Shown here: positions 44,101 to 52,762 of the stretch, one piece after another | Numbering within the stretch: position 1 is the first letter of the stretch | Layout: every line of letters begins with the position of its first letter | Assembly: GCA_024234075.1 (NCBI GenBank) | Contig: JACKOV010000002.1 | Coordinates: 816,001-880,000, forward strand | DNA length: 64,000 bases | Direction: 5' to 3' | Source: Nevskiaceae bacterium | Lineage (GTDB): Bacteria > Pseudomonadota > Gammaproteobacteria > Steroidobacterales > Steroidobacteraceae | Translations under genes and position numbers: made by a program | Notes under the pieces: model-generated | Databases searched by the model: none | The model's input: only the letters and a program-made list of their open reading frames with translations | Told to the model about the DNA's origin: nothing

Positions 44101-47100
44101 TGCAGACGGTGCGCGCCTTCATCGCCGAGCAACGCGGCCGCATCGAGCCTCACCGTCTGACCGAGGCCGCGTATCGCGCCTGCCACACGCTCAGCGGCAG
44201 CTCCAAGATGGCCGAGCAGCGTCATGGCATCCGGCTGGCGGAGCCGCTTGATCACTGGCTGCGCCGCAGCTGGAACAGTGGTTCGGGTCTCGCCACCGCG
44301 GATCTCGGGCTGCTCGAAGACTGCATGGACGCGATGCTGCAGGTTGCCCGTCATCCCGACGAGCACACCGGCTTCTTCGTTGATCACGACGTGCTGCGCG
44401 TGCGCATCGCGACGGCCGAAGCCGGGCTCGAGCAGCGGATTGCGGCGGCGGCCGAAGCGGCCGAAGCGGCTGAGGCGGCCGCAGTGGCGGCGTCGGCGAT
44501 GCTCGCCACGCAGACCGCCGTATCCGAGCCTCGCCCCATAATGGAAGCGCCGGTGGCCCCGCCGCCGGCAGACGCCGATGCCGGCGCAAGCGCGGGCGCG
44601 GATGCCAATATCGAAGCCGACGCTGAAGCCTTCGATCCAGACATCGCCGGGATCTTCACCGAGGAAGCCACCGAGCTGCTCGAGACCATCGAAGGCGCGC
44701 TGCAGGGCTGGGCCGATGCGCGCCATGATGTCGGGGCGCTGGATGCGTTGAAGCGCCCCTTGCATACCCTCAAGGGCGGTGCGCGCATGGCCGGCCTGCG
44801 CTCGATGGGCGATCTCAGCCACGAGCTCGAGACGGTGATCGGCCATATCGAGCTCGGTCTGGTGCAGCCGGACGAGCGTACGCTGGCCGCATTGCAGGCC
44901 GGCGTCGACGAACTGGCACTGATGCGCGACCGCGTGGCTGCAGGCCAGTATCCACCGCAGCCACAGGCGCTGATCGCGCAGTTGCAGGCGCTGCTGACCG
45001 GCGCCGAGGTCCCGGCGGCGGTCGTTGCGGAGACGACCCAGGCACAGGCCCAAGACGCCGCGGCCCATGACGACTCGTCGGCCGGCGATCCGTCGATCGA
45101 GACCCCTGCCGCCGGGGACGTCGCGCTGGCCGACGATGCGACCGCGGGCACTGACGGAACGGCCAGCGGCGAGCACTACGTCGCCGCCGGCATCGAGGTC
45201 GATACCACCGGCGTGATCGAACGCATCGTGTTTCCGTCGGCCCTTGAGACCGAGGCGGTCGAGGGGAGCAGCGTCGAATCGGTGGCTCCGGACCCGGCGG
45301 ACGCGGGACCGTCGTCGCCGCGCGATCCGGATCTCGAAGCGCTGCGCGTTGCCGGCTCCGCAGCGCCGTTCGCCAGTCTGGCCGTGCCGCCCGGGCGCGA
45401 GCCGGTGCCGGCCGGCGACCGGCCCGAGCTGGCGCGGGTCGATGCCGAGCTGCTCGATCAGCTGCTGAACAACGCCGGCGAGGTCAGCATCGGCCGGGCG
45501 CGTTTCGAGCAGCAGATGAGCCTGCTCGAACACAATCTTGGCGAGCTGTCGCGCACGGTCACGCGCCTCAAGGAACAGCTGCGCAATCTCGAGATCGAGA
45601 CCGAGAAGCAGATCCTGCACCGCTACGAGAGCGAGTCGGCGCATCGCGGCGATTTCGATCCGCTCGAGCTCGACCGCTATTCCTCGATCCAGCAGTTCTC
45701 GCGCGCGCTCGCCGAAACGGCCAGCGACGTCGCCAGCATCCAGCAACTGCTCGAGACCCAGGCCCAGGACACGCAGAACCTGCTGCAGCAGCAGGCGCGT
45801 GTCGTCACCGAGCTGCAGAACGGCCTGATGCGCACGCGCATGGTGCCGTTCCAGCGACACGTGCAGCGCCTGTCGCGCATCGTGCGCCAGGCCGCGACCG
45901 ATACCGGCAAGCGCGCCGAGCTTGTCGTCGAGGGTGCCTCCGGCGAACTCGATCGCCAGGTGCTGGAGCGCATGCTGCCGCCGTTCGAGCACATCCTGCG
46001 CAATGCCGTCGTGCACGGCATCGAGATGCCGAAACTGCGCGCGGAGCGCGGCAAATCCCAAACCGGTCGCATCACCATGAGCCTGCGGCGCGAGGGTTCC
46101 GAGGTGATCGTCGAAATCGCGGACGATGGCGCGGGCATGGCGCTCGACGCGATCCGCCGCAAGGCCGTCGAACTCGGCTTGCTGGGCAAGGACCAGGTGA
46201 TTTCCGACAACGATGCGATGCAGCTGGTGCTGGAGCCGGGCTTCTCCACCGCGGGCCGCCTGACCCAGCACGCCGGCCGCGGCGTCGGCATGGACGTGGT
46301 GGCCACCGAGGTCAAGAAACTCGGTGGTGCGCTGCACATGGCCACCCACGCCGGCGAGGGCACCCGCTTCACGATCCGCCTGCCGTTCACGCTGGCGATC
46401 AGCCACGCCCTGGTGGTGCGCGTCGACGACGAGCTCTACGCCCTGCCGCTGCTGACCGTCGAGGGCGTGGTACGGCTGCCGCGGGACGAGGTCGAGCGAC
46501 ACCTCGCGCAGGATTCGGCGAACTTCGAATATTCCGGCCACCGCTACCGCCTGCAACAGCTCGGGCCGTTCGTCGGCCTGACGCCCTCGCCACTGCCGGC
46601 TCAGGACGTCACGATTCCGGTGGTGCTGGTGCGGGCCGGCGATCATTCGACCGGTCTGGTGACCGACGAGCTGATCGGCAGCCGCGAGATCGTCGTCAAG
46701 AGCGTCGGTCCGCAGATCGCCGCGATCCGCGGTGTCTCGGGCGCGACCATCCTCGGCGACGGTCGTATCGTCATCATTCTCGACATCGGCCCGCTGGTCC
46801 GTGCCGATTGGCGGACCCGGGTGGCGCCGGTGACCGCGCGCGATCGGCACGATACGCAGCCGATCGCGCTGGTCGTCGACGACTCGATCACCGTGAGGCG
46901 CGTGACGCAGCGCCTGCTGGAACGCAACGGCATGAAGGTACTGACCGCGCGCGACGGCATGGATGCGATCGCGGTGCTGGCCGAGCATCTGCCGGATGTG
47001 ATCCTGCTCGACATCGAAATGCCGCGGATGGACGGCTACGAGGTCGCCGCCCAGGTGCGCAACGATCCGCGCACCGCCAGCATCCCGATCATCATGATCA

Positions 47101-47270
47101 CTTCGCGGGTCGGCGACAAACATCGCGCGCGGGCGATCGAACTCGGGGTCGACGACTATCTCGGCAAGCCCTATCAGGAAGCGCAACTGCTCGAGGCGAT
47201 CGAGCCGCTGGTCGCGCGCCGCCGGGCTCAGAGCGCGAGGCAGGAGGAAGCCCCATGGCCGAGAGACTGA
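41154..47270 (+). CDS. chpA: Hybrid chemosensory histidine kinase ChpA
   Basis: A 2038-residue CheA-type hybrid kinase controlling twitching. Three clear Hpt domains have phospho-His in RSFHTLKGSGRM (H751), ACHTLSGSSKM (H1011) and PLHTLKGGARM (H1204). A fourth, divergent one may be at the N-terminus (ELHRVQGVL, H48). Ala/Pro-rich linkers separate them. Then come the dimerisation helices (about 1430-1580), the ATPase (HILRNAVVHGIEMP, DDGAGM, GRGVGMDVV), a CheW-like domain and a C-terminal receiver with D1953 in LLDIEMPRMDGY. It is shorter than Pseudomonas ChpA (about 2470 residues, more Hpt-like domains). It overlaps chpC by 16 bp. Confidence 0.96.
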   Translation: MTQVAPQTFDLVGREVSGSLSEARVALEAFVEQSDNLSLLERCANELHRVQGVLRVLEIYGAALLAEEMEQVTRYLVATGDDRRNHAESLDALLRAMVQLPTYLDRVLAGGRDLALMLLPLLNDLRAVRGSPLLSEGTLLLLNLKSEQTPSPERSAPPGELELTVLQWARRLRAQFQLGLVGWIRGERVAENLGMLAQVAARMEQVAKDQPVYQLWWVTGAVVEALRDEGLEGSVSVKRLLGLADRELKRLYEQGEPRYCQNPPVELLNNLLYYVARTTSNGPRVTEVRRSFRLDELLPVDQAIEEARETLSAPSIKLMQTVAAAIREDLGKVKDTLDIFVRRGGGQPGEIAPQLELLRKIGDTLGVLGLGELRGQIQGELGRLDDIVAGRTPPTEALLVEIATTLINVEDHLDNSLLKMIVPDRAGDGSPAGMGAPQRDGSGEVASEEFLHVQSAVLRECTVNLARIKDTIAQNVGGSVDAAGLDAWPELMRGIKAGLLMLGRTRAVAVVESIAACLKRVMQPGGSRLATSYLDRLADAIVSVEYYMETLEAGRAEPDYMLDNAQTCLDALLGSPSAEAPAVTPTLPPASFAETVKLDPAAALAYAVAPPSAAADGPSPVPATSTPSSSDRAVAPPAGIEAAAAPSESPADAAAALSEPGGSLDDALPPDASPGVPPVLPAAGSVSIPPGAARRGEASVQPVASEVDPELLDVFIEEAREEVEKISRHFPEWERSSTDLDILRSVRRSFHTLKGSGRMVGATELAEFAWSIENLLNRLLDGTLERTPAIGVTLREAVAIAPLLVERLAGGPEVTIDVPALVARAHALASGQADVVAASGLFPALASLTTLGEGATAAAPEAEVASTATSPAQDVESPPVEAPTWVGKAPAAAPWSTAIPASSAVPAPSSLDAASAQAADLAEIPIAALSVPTTAEVPAVAKSAAPATPADAADPAADPLADTASREANVLREIYLRETDVHVQTVRAFIAEQRGRIEPHRLTEAAYRACHTLSGSSKMAEQRHGIRLAEPLDHWLRRSWNSGSGLATADLGLLEDCMDAMLQVARHPDEHTGFFVDHDVLRVRIATAEAGLEQRIAAAAEAAEAAEAAAVAASAMLATQTAVSEPRPIMEAPVAPPPADADAGASAGADANIEADAEAFDPDIAGIFTEEATELLETIEGALQGWADARHDVGALDALKRPLHTLKGGARMAGLRSMGDLSHELETVIGHIELGLVQPDERTLAALQAGVDELALMRDRVAAGQYPPQPQALIAQLQALLTGAEVPAAVVAETTQAQAQDAAAHDDSSAGDPSIETPAAGDVALADDATAGTDGTASGEHYVAAGIEVDTTGVIERIVFPSALETEAVEGSSVESVAPDPADAGPSSPRDPDLEALRVAGSAAPFASLAVPPGREPVPAGDRPELARVDAELLDQLLNNAGEVSIGRARFEQQMSLLEHNLGELSRTVTRLKEQLRNLEIETEKQILHRYESESAHRGDFDPLELDRYSSIQQFSRALAETASDVASIQQLLETQAQDTQNLLQQQARVVTELQNGLMRTRMVPFQRHVQRLSRIVRQAATDTGKRAELVVEGASGELDRQVLERMLPPFEHILRNAVVHGIEMPKLRAERGKSQTGRITMSLRREGSEVIVEIADDGAGMALDAIRRKAVELGLLGKDQVISDNDAMQLVLEPGFSTAGRLTQHAGRGVGMDVVATEVKKLGGALHMATHAGEGTRFTIRLPFTLAISHALVVRVDDELYALPLLTVEGVVRLPRDEVERHLAQDSANFEYSGHRYRLQQLGPFVGLTPSPLPAQDVTIPVVLVRAGDHSTGLVTDELIGSREIVVKSVGPQIAAIRGVSGATILGDGRIVIILDIGPLVRADWRTRVAPVTARDRHDTQPIALVVDDSITVRRVTQRLLERNGMKVLTARDGMDAIAVLAEHLPDVILLDIEMPRMDGYEVAAQVRNDPRTASIPIIMITSRVGDKHRARAIELGVDDYLGKPYQEAQLLEAIEPLVARRRAQSARQEEAPWPRD

Positions 47271-47728
47271 CCGAGGTGTACTGCGTGCTGATCCCGCTCG
47301 CCGACGGGCGGCTGATCCTGCCACGATCCTGCGTCGCCGAGGTCGTCGCGCATTCCACACCGGTGGAAATGCCGGGTGCACCCAACTGGTATCTGGGTAC
47401 CGTGCAGTGGAACGGGCGAGCGGTGCCGCTGGTGTCGTTCGAGGGCATTTGCGGTGATTCGATCCCGCCGGTGACCGGTCGTTCGCGGATCGTGGTGCTG
47501 CACTGCCTCGGATCCGAACTCGAGGGTGGGTATTTCGCGATTGTTTCGCAGGGCTTTCCGCAGGTACTGCGCATCACCACCGATGTGGTGCGGCCGGACA
47601 ACAGCCGCGCGATTCCCGAACGCTGGCCGGCGATCTGCCAGTTGCGGATGATGAGCGAGACGCCGCTGGTGCCGGACGTCGAACGCCTCGAGTCGATGAT
47701 CGCGCAGGAAACCAGCATCGCGGCTTGA
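47255..47728 (+). CDS. chpC: CheW-like adaptor ChpC
   Basis: A 157-residue CheW-domain protein starting inside the chpA end, with AGGAGGA nine nt before the ATG. It has VYCVLIPLADGRLILPR, WYLGTVQWNGRAVPLVSFE and YFAIVSQGFPQVLRI. It is probably the second adaptor linking other receptors to ChpA. The methylesterase gene chpB that lies between chpA and chpC in Pseudomonas is absent. A run of ten C follows at 47765-47774. Confidence 0.9.
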   Translation: MAERLTEVYCVLIPLADGRLILPRSCVAEVVAHSTPVEMPGAPNWYLGTVQWNGRAVPLVSFEGICGDSIPPVTGRSRIVVLHCLGSELEGGYFAIVSQGFPQVLRITTDVVRPDNSRAIPERWPAICQLRMMSETPLVPDVERLESMIAQETSIAA

Positions 47729-47798
47729 GGCTGCTTCGGGCCACCTGGCCCCCTCGTCGGGCTTCCCCCCCCCCCGGCCTTCCCGCGGGCGGACGGCG

Positions 47799-48548
47799 TC
47801 ACGGTCCGCTGAGATCGCCCACCAGTCCCTGCAGCAGGCCCAGCGCCGCAATCGCCGCGGTTTCGGTGCGCAGCACGCGAGGTCCGAGCCCGACCGCGAC
47901 AAAGCCGCTGGCGTTTGCGACGGCGAGTTCGCGTTCGCTCAGACCGCCCTCGGGCCCGATCAACAGCGCGATTTCCGGCCGGGTCACCGCCAGCGGCCGC
48001 AGCGCGGCCGCCAGCGGCAGCGAGGCATCAGGGGCCAGTACCAGCCGCATCGCGACCTGGGTCGCCGCGCAGGCCGCCTCGAGCCGGGCCGGCGGCAGCA
48101 ATTCCGGCAGTCGATTGCGGCCGCACTGTTCGCAGGCCGCGACCACGATCCCCTGCCAATGCGCGTGGCGTTTGTCGGCCCGCTCGCGGTCGAGCTGCAC
48201 CACGCTGCGTTCGGTCACGACCGGCACGACGCGCGCGACGCCGAGTTCGGTCGTCTTCTGCAGCACCCAGTCCATTCTTTCGCCGCGGGCCAGCGCCTGC
48301 AGCAAGGTCACGGCCAGCGGCGACTCGCGTTCGATGGCACGATGCGCCCCGAGCGTGACCTGCACCTGCTGGCCGCGGACCGAGTCGATCACGGCCGCCC
48401 ATTCGCCGCCGCGGCCGTCGAACAAGGTCAGCGCCTCGCCGGCACCGAGGCGCAGTACGCGTGCGACGTGCGCGGCGGCCTGCCCCGGCAAGGCCAGCGT
48501 CATGTCGGCGTGCAGCGGGCCGGCAACGTGGACGCGGACGTCGCGCAC
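47799..48548 (-). CDS. rsmE: 16S rRNA (uracil-1498-N3)-methyltransferase
   Basis: A 249-residue SPOUT methyltransferase modifying U1498 of 16S rRNA. It shows the PUA-like start (HVARVLRLGAGEALTLFDG), LLQALARGERMDWVLQKTTELGV, and the SAM knot LLIGPEGGLSERE with GLGPRVLRTETA. GTG at 48548 is the family start. It follows bioA by 3 bp. Confidence 0.95.
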   Translation of the reverse strand: MRDVRVHVAGPLHADMTLALPGQAAAHVARVLRLGAGEALTLFDGRGGEWAAVIDSVRGQQVQVTLGAHRAIERESPLAVTLLQALARGERMDWVLQKTTELGVARVVPVVTERSVVQLDRERADKRHAHWQGIVVAACEQCGRNRLPELLPPARLEAACAATQVAMRLVLAPDASLPLAAALRPLAVTRPEIALLIGPEGGLSERELAVANASGFVAVGLGPRVLRTETAAIAALGLLQGLVGDLSGP

Positions 48549-48551
48549 GGC

Positions 48552-49913
48552 TCAGTCCCGTGCCGCGAGCTCGAGCCCTTCGTGCGCGACGCGGGCCATC
48601 AGTTCGATTTCCTCGGGTGTCACGACGTAGGGCGGCATGAAGTAGATCACGTTGCCGAGCGGGCGCAGCAGCACGCCGCGCGACAGCGCATGCCGGTAGA
48701 CCCGCAGGAGCCGGCGTTCCTGCCAGGGGAAGGGCTCGCGGCTGGCGCGGTCGCGCACCACTTCGACGGCGACGATCATGCCGAGCTGACGGACTTCGGC
48801 GACCTGCGGATGATCGGCAAACGGAGCGGCGACCGCCGCCAGTTTCTGTGCCAGCAGGCGGTTGCGGTTCAGGACATCGCCTTGCGCGAACAGGTCGAGG
48901 GTCGCGAGCGCCGCGGCACAGGCCAGCGGGTTGCCGCTGTAGCTGTGCGAATGCAGGAAGGCGTTGAGCCGGGTGTATTCGTCGTAGAAGGCCGCGTAGA
49001 TGTCGTCGGTCGTCAGCGTCACCGACAGCGGCAGGTAACCGCCGGTGAGCCCTTTGGAGAGGCACATGAAATCGGGCCGGATGCCGGCCTGCTCGCAGGC
49101 GAACATCGTGCCGGTGCGGCCGAAGCCCACGGCAATCTCGTCGGCGATCAGGTGCACGCCGTGCCGGTCGCAGGCCGCGCGCAGCAGTTGCAGGTAGAGC
49201 GGATCGTAGGTCCGCATGCCGCCCGCGCATTGCACCAGCGGCTCGACGATGATCGCCGCGATCTCGTCCGCGCTTTCGGCCAGCACCGTTTCGAGTTCGG
49301 CGAAGCGGCGGCGCGCGCAGTCGGCCGCAGTTTCACCGGGTTCGCGCTCGTACGCATCGGGCGAGGGGACGGTGATCACGTCCATGAGCAAGGGCCGGTA
49401 GATCGCCTTGTAGAGCTCGACACTGCCGACCGCCAGCGCGCCAAGGGTTTCGCCGTGGTAGCTGTTGGCCAGCGTCACGAAGCGCGTCTTGCGCGGTGCG
49501 CCGCGGTTCTGCCAGTAGTGGTAGCTCATCTTCACCGCGATTTCGATCGCGTTCGAACCGCTGTCGGCAAAGAAACAGCGGGTCAGCCCGGGCGATGCCA
49601 GCGCGGTCAGCCGCTCCGCGAGACGCACGGCCGGTTCGTGGGTGAGGCCGGCGAACATCGCGTGCGGCAAGGTCTGCAGCTGGGCGGCGAGGGCGGCGTT
49701 GATCCGCGGATTGGCATGCCCGAACAGATTGACCCACCAGGAGCTGATGGCGTCCAGGTAGCGGCGGCCGTCGTAGTCCTCGAGCCAGGCACCGGCGCCG
49801 CGACGGATCGGGATCAGCGGCATCTCCTGCTCGTGATCCTTCATCTGCGTGCAGGGGTGCCAGACATGGGCGAGATCGCGCTCGCGCAGCAGGGCGTTGG
49901 ACAGTTTTGACAT
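48552..49913 (-). CDS. bioA: Adenosylmethionine-8-amino-7-oxononanoate aminotransferase
   Basis: A 453-residue PLP enzyme of biotin synthesis that uses SAM as amino donor. It has WHPCTQMKDHEQ, ISSWWVNLFGHANPRI, FFADSGSNAIEIAVK, the PLP Asp in LIADEIAVGFGRTG, and PLP-Lys in CLSKGLTGGYLP. The ATG at 49913 fits the family N-terminus; the frame continues upstream only as a shadow. No Shine-Dalgarno is seen. It diverges from ampD over a short gap and is coupled to rsmE. No other bio genes are present. Confidence 0.95.
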   Translation of the reverse strand: MSKLSNALLRERDLAHVWHPCTQMKDHEQEMPLIPIRRGAGAWLEDYDGRRYLDAISSWWVNLFGHANPRINAALAAQLQTLPHAMFAGLTHEPAVRLAERLTALASPGLTRCFFADSGSNAIEIAVKMSYHYWQNRGAPRKTRFVTLANSYHGETLGALAVGSVELYKAIYRPLLMDVITVPSPDAYEREPGETAADCARRRFAELETVLAESADEIAAIIVEPLVQCAGGMRTYDPLYLQLLRAACDRHGVHLIADEIAVGFGRTGTMFACEQAGIRPDFMCLSKGLTGGYLPLSVTLTTDDIYAAFYDEYTRLNAFLHSHSYSGNPLACAAALATLDLFAQGDVLNRNRLLAQKLAAVAAPFADHPQVAEVRQLGMIVAVEVVRDRASREPFPWQERRLLRVYRHALSRGVLLRPLGNVIYFMPPYVVTPEEIELMARVAHEGLELAARD

Positions 49914-50024
49914 GCCGCTATTCTGGCATGCAGCGCAGCGGCAGGACGCCCGCGGATTTGGCATGATCGCCGCGTGACCCAAGGCGAGCGGCAGCAGCAG
50001 GAGCCCGGACGCGGGACGACCGCG

Positions 50025-50612
50025 ATGCGGGTCGAGGTCGATCCGGCGAGCGGGCTCGCCCGCGGCTTGCGCCAGGTGCTGAGTCCGCACTGGGACGCAA
50101 GGCCTGCGGGCCAGGCGCCCGAGCTGCTGGTCGTGCACGGCATCAGCCTGCCGCCGGGGCGCTTCGGCGGGCCATGGATCGATCGTCTTTTCTGCGGCGA
50201 CCTGCCGCTCGCGGCCGATCCCTATTTCGCGCAGCTTGCGGGCCTGCGCGTATCGGCGCATGCCCTGGTGCGGCGGGATGGGCAGATCGTCCAATACGTG
50301 CCGTTCCATCATCGTGCCTGGCACGCGGGCATGTCGAGCTGGCGCGGCCGGGCTGCCTGTAACGATTTCTCGATCGGCATCGAACTCGAGGGTACCGATA
50401 CCGAGCCGTATGCGGATGCCCAGTACACGTCGCTGGCGGCGCTGCTGCAGGGTCTGTTCGAGGCCTATCCGACGCTCGCAGCCGACCGCCTCGTGGGGCA
50501 CGATGAGATTGCACCAGGGCGGAAAACGGACCCGGGCGTATCCTTTGATTGGCCCCAGTTGCGGCGTCTCGTCGCCGACCGGCCCGCAGCGACAAGTCAG
50601 CAGGCCCAATAA
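50025..50612 (+). CDS. ampD: 1,6-anhydro-N-acetylmuramyl-L-alanine amidase AmpD
   Basis: A 195-residue cytosolic Zn amidase of cell-wall recycling that removes the peptide from anhydromuropeptides and thereby limits AmpR signalling. Zn ligands are H38 (LLVVHGIS), H159 (VGHDEIAPG) and D169 (KTDPG). It also has SLPPGRFGGPWID and CNDFSIGIELEGTD. ATG at 50025 aligns with E. coli AmpD (183 residues); GTG at 49974 would add 17 residues. An MFS gene follows 4 bp after the stop. Confidence 0.95.
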   Translation: MRVEVDPASGLARGLRQVLSPHWDARPAGQAPELLVVHGISLPPGRFGGPWIDRLFCGDLPLAADPYFAQLAGLRVSAHALVRRDGQIVQYVPFHHRAWHAGMSSWRGRAACNDFSIGIELEGTDTEPYADAQYTSLAALLQGLFEAYPTLAADRLVGHDEIAPGRKTDPGVSFDWPQLRRLVADRPAATSQQAQ

Positions 50613-50616
50613 AAAC

Positions 50617-52047
50617 ATGAACGACATCACCCGCGACCGCAACGCATCGAACGTCTATCCCTGGTTCATCGCCTTCGTCGGCATGTTCGCGCTGTTCCTC
50701 TCGAACGGCATGACAGCCACCGGCATCACCATCTTCGACCCCTCGCTGCTGGACGAATTCGGCTGGTCGCGCGCCGACTTCAAGCTGCGCGACCTGCTGA
50801 ACTTCGTGATGATCGCGGTGTTCTCGCCGATCTTCGGCATCCTGATCGATCGCTGGAATCCGAAGTACCTGCTGATGACCGGCTGCGGCCTGCTGTCGCT
50901 CGGCTATTTCGGCTACAGCATGATCGCCAACGGTGCACCGGTGCCGCTGATCGAGGCGATCGCGGTGCTGACCTTCGTCTCGTTCGCGGCGCTGACCGCC
51001 TTCGCTTTCCGCCAGCTGTGGCCCTCCTTGCCGCTGGCGGCGCTGGTCGGTGTCACCGTGGCGCTCGCGGCCGCGGCATTGTGGTTCTATTTCCAGAACT
51101 GGATCGGCGTCGCGTTGAAGCAGGTCTACGTGCTCCACCTGTTGTTCTCGCTCGCGCTCGGTTGTTCGGGTTCGATGGTGGTGATCTTCCTGGTCTCGAG
51201 CTGGTTCGTGAAAAGCCGCGGACTGGCGATCGGCATCGCCCTGGTCGGCACCAGCATGGGCAGCGCGATACTGCCGCTGGTGAATCCCCACCTGATCGAG
51301 TCCTTCGGCTGGCGGCAGGCCTATGTCTACAATGCCTTCATGCCGGTGGCGCTGTTTCTGCTTGTCCTGTTCCTGGTCAAGGGCACGCCCGCGCAGGCCG
51401 GCACGGTGGCTCGTGGCCAGAACTCCGCGATCGGCGACCTCAAGCAGCACGGCCTGACGTTTCGCGAGGCGCTGCGCACCCGCACGTTCTGGGCGATCGG
51501 TGCCTCCGGCTTCCTGACCTACCTCTCGATTTTCGCCTTCGTGCAGCACCTGGTGCTGCATCTCAACAAGAGCTTCGGCTACACGCTGCAGGAAGCCGGC
51601 AACACCATGTTTTTTTTCAGCGTGGTGGCGATGATCGCCAAGTTCGGCGTCGGCGTGATCGCCGACAAGGTCGACCGGCATCGGGTCTTCACCGTCTGCC
51701 AGATGATCATGCTGGTCGGCGTGGTCGGGCTCGCGACCATGAAGCGCGAATGGGTGTTCACCGCGGCGATCGTCATCGGCATCGGCTGGGGCGGCCTGTT
51801 CACGCTCTACAACATGCTCGCGGTCAACAACTTCGGGCTGCGCGAGATCGGCCGCATCAACGGCGTGATCAGCCTGATGGAATCGATCGGCGTCGGCCTC
51901 GGTAGCTGGCTCGCCGGCTGGCTTTTCGACAAATACGGCAACTACCAGGTTGCGTTCGAAATGATCGCGGTCGCGGTGCTGATCGCCATCGTGATCGGCA
52001 GGCAGATCCGCAGCGAAGTCGACGAACGGGTGCTGGCGCAGGCCTGA
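50617..52047 (+). CDS. MFS transporter of the oxalate/formate antiporter (OFA) type
   Basis: A 476-residue inner-membrane transporter. Helix 1 has WFIAFVGMFALFLSNGMT and the loop-2 region FGILIDRWNPKY. A later helix has LVGTSMGSAILPL and a second-half motif has GVIADKVDRHRV. Between helices 3 and 4 about 60 extra residues (109-168) form two more hydrophobic spans, which is unusual for OFA members with 12 helices. It starts 4 bp after ampD, so they share a transcript. The substrate, likely an organic anion by family, is unknown. Confidence 0.9.
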   Translation: MNDITRDRNASNVYPWFIAFVGMFALFLSNGMTATGITIFDPSLLDEFGWSRADFKLRDLLNFVMIAVFSPIFGILIDRWNPKYLLMTGCGLLSLGYFGYSMIANGAPVPLIEAIAVLTFVSFAALTAFAFRQLWPSLPLAALVGVTVALAAAALWFYFQNWIGVALKQVYVLHLLFSLALGCSGSMVVIFLVSSWFVKSRGLAIGIALVGTSMGSAILPLVNPHLIESFGWRQAYVYNAFMPVALFLLVLFLVKGTPAQAGTVARGQNSAIGDLKQHGLTFREALRTRTFWAIGASGFLTYLSIFAFVQHLVLHLNKSFGYTLQEAGNTMFFFSVVAMIAKFGVGVIADKVDRHRVFTVCQMIMLVGVVGLATMKREWVFTAAIVIGIGWGGLFTLYNMLAVNNFGLREIGRINGVISLMESIGVGLGSWLAGWLFDKYGNYQVAFEMIAVAVLIAIVIGRQIRSEVDERVLAQA

Positions 52048-52084
52048 GTCCGCGCCGTGTGCCGGGCGCGGCGCGCCCGGCGGC

Positions 52085-52651
52085 TCAGCCCGGCTTGCGC
52101 CCCCGGTCGTGGCGCCAGAGCACCTCGGCGCCATGCTCGTGACGTGCCAGCACGCGGGCGACGACGAACAACAAGTCTGAAAGCCGGTTGAGGTATTTCG
52201 GCAGTTGCTCGCCGACTTCACTGCCGCCGGCCGCCAGCGTCCAGACGCGCCGTTCGGCGCGGCGTACGACCGTGCGTGCGACGTGACAGGCCGCAGCCGC
52301 GGGCCCGCCGCCCGGCAGGATGAAATCCTTGAGCGGCGGCAGCGGCTCATTGAAGCCGTCGAGCGCCTGCTCGAGCCGTGTCACGTGCTCGGCGGTGATC
52401 AGCTGCATTCCCGGGATGCAGAGTTCGCCGCCGAGGTCGAAGAGGTCGTGCTGGATTTCGAGCAGGCAAGCGGCGACGTCGGCCGGCAGCCCCGACACGG
52501 CCAGGATCATGCCGATCGTGCTGTTGGCTTCGTCGACCGTGCCGTAGGCCTCGACGCGGGCGTCGTCCTTGGCGACGCGCGTGCCATCGCCGAGGCCGGT
52601 GCTGCCGTCGTCGCCGGTGCGCGTGTAGATCTTGCTGAGACGGTTGCCCAT
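52085..52651 (-). CDS. Cob(I)alamin adenosyltransferase, PduO type
   Basis: A 188-residue ATP:cob(I)alamin adenosyltransferase making the adenosylcobalamin cofactor. Signature parts are KIYTRTGDDGSTGLGDGTRV, RVEAYGTVDEANSTIG, ARTVVRRAERRVW and LNRLSDLLFVVARV. ATG at 52651 has GAGG nine nt upstream. It stands alone between the MFS gene (convergent) and an IMPase gene (divergent). No cobalamin riboswitch is evident. Confidence 0.94.
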   Translation of the reverse strand: MGNRLSKIYTRTGDDGSTGLGDGTRVAKDDARVEAYGTVDEANSTIGMILAVSGLPADVAACLLEIQHDLFDLGGELCIPGMQLITAEHVTRLEQALDGFNEPLPPLKDFILPGGGPAAAACHVARTVVRRAERRVWTLAAGGSEVGEQLPKYLNRLSDLLFVVARVLARHEHGAEVLWRHDRGRKPG

Positions 52652-52762
52652 CGCCGAAGCCTCGCAGTGCTGCAAGGGCCGCACGATAGCAGCCGCCCGC
52701 ATTGACAGCACGCCCGGGCGCGGCCACCCTCGCGCCCTCGATTTCCGCCCCGCGAGAAAGCC

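Noticed and set aside
43878..47381. 1167-codon open frame on the minus strand
   Set aside because: It is antisense to chpA. The translation is His/Arg/Gly-rich with no domains, a common artefact of high-GC coding DNA.
47765..47774. Run of ten C between chpC and rsmE
   Set aside because: Lies between two stop codons, outside any gene or promoter, so phase variation is unlikely; could be a sequencing-length uncertainty.
50143..52350. 735-codon minus-strand open frame
   Set aside because: Antisense to the MFS gene and ampD; His/Asp/Gln-rich translation typical of a shadow.
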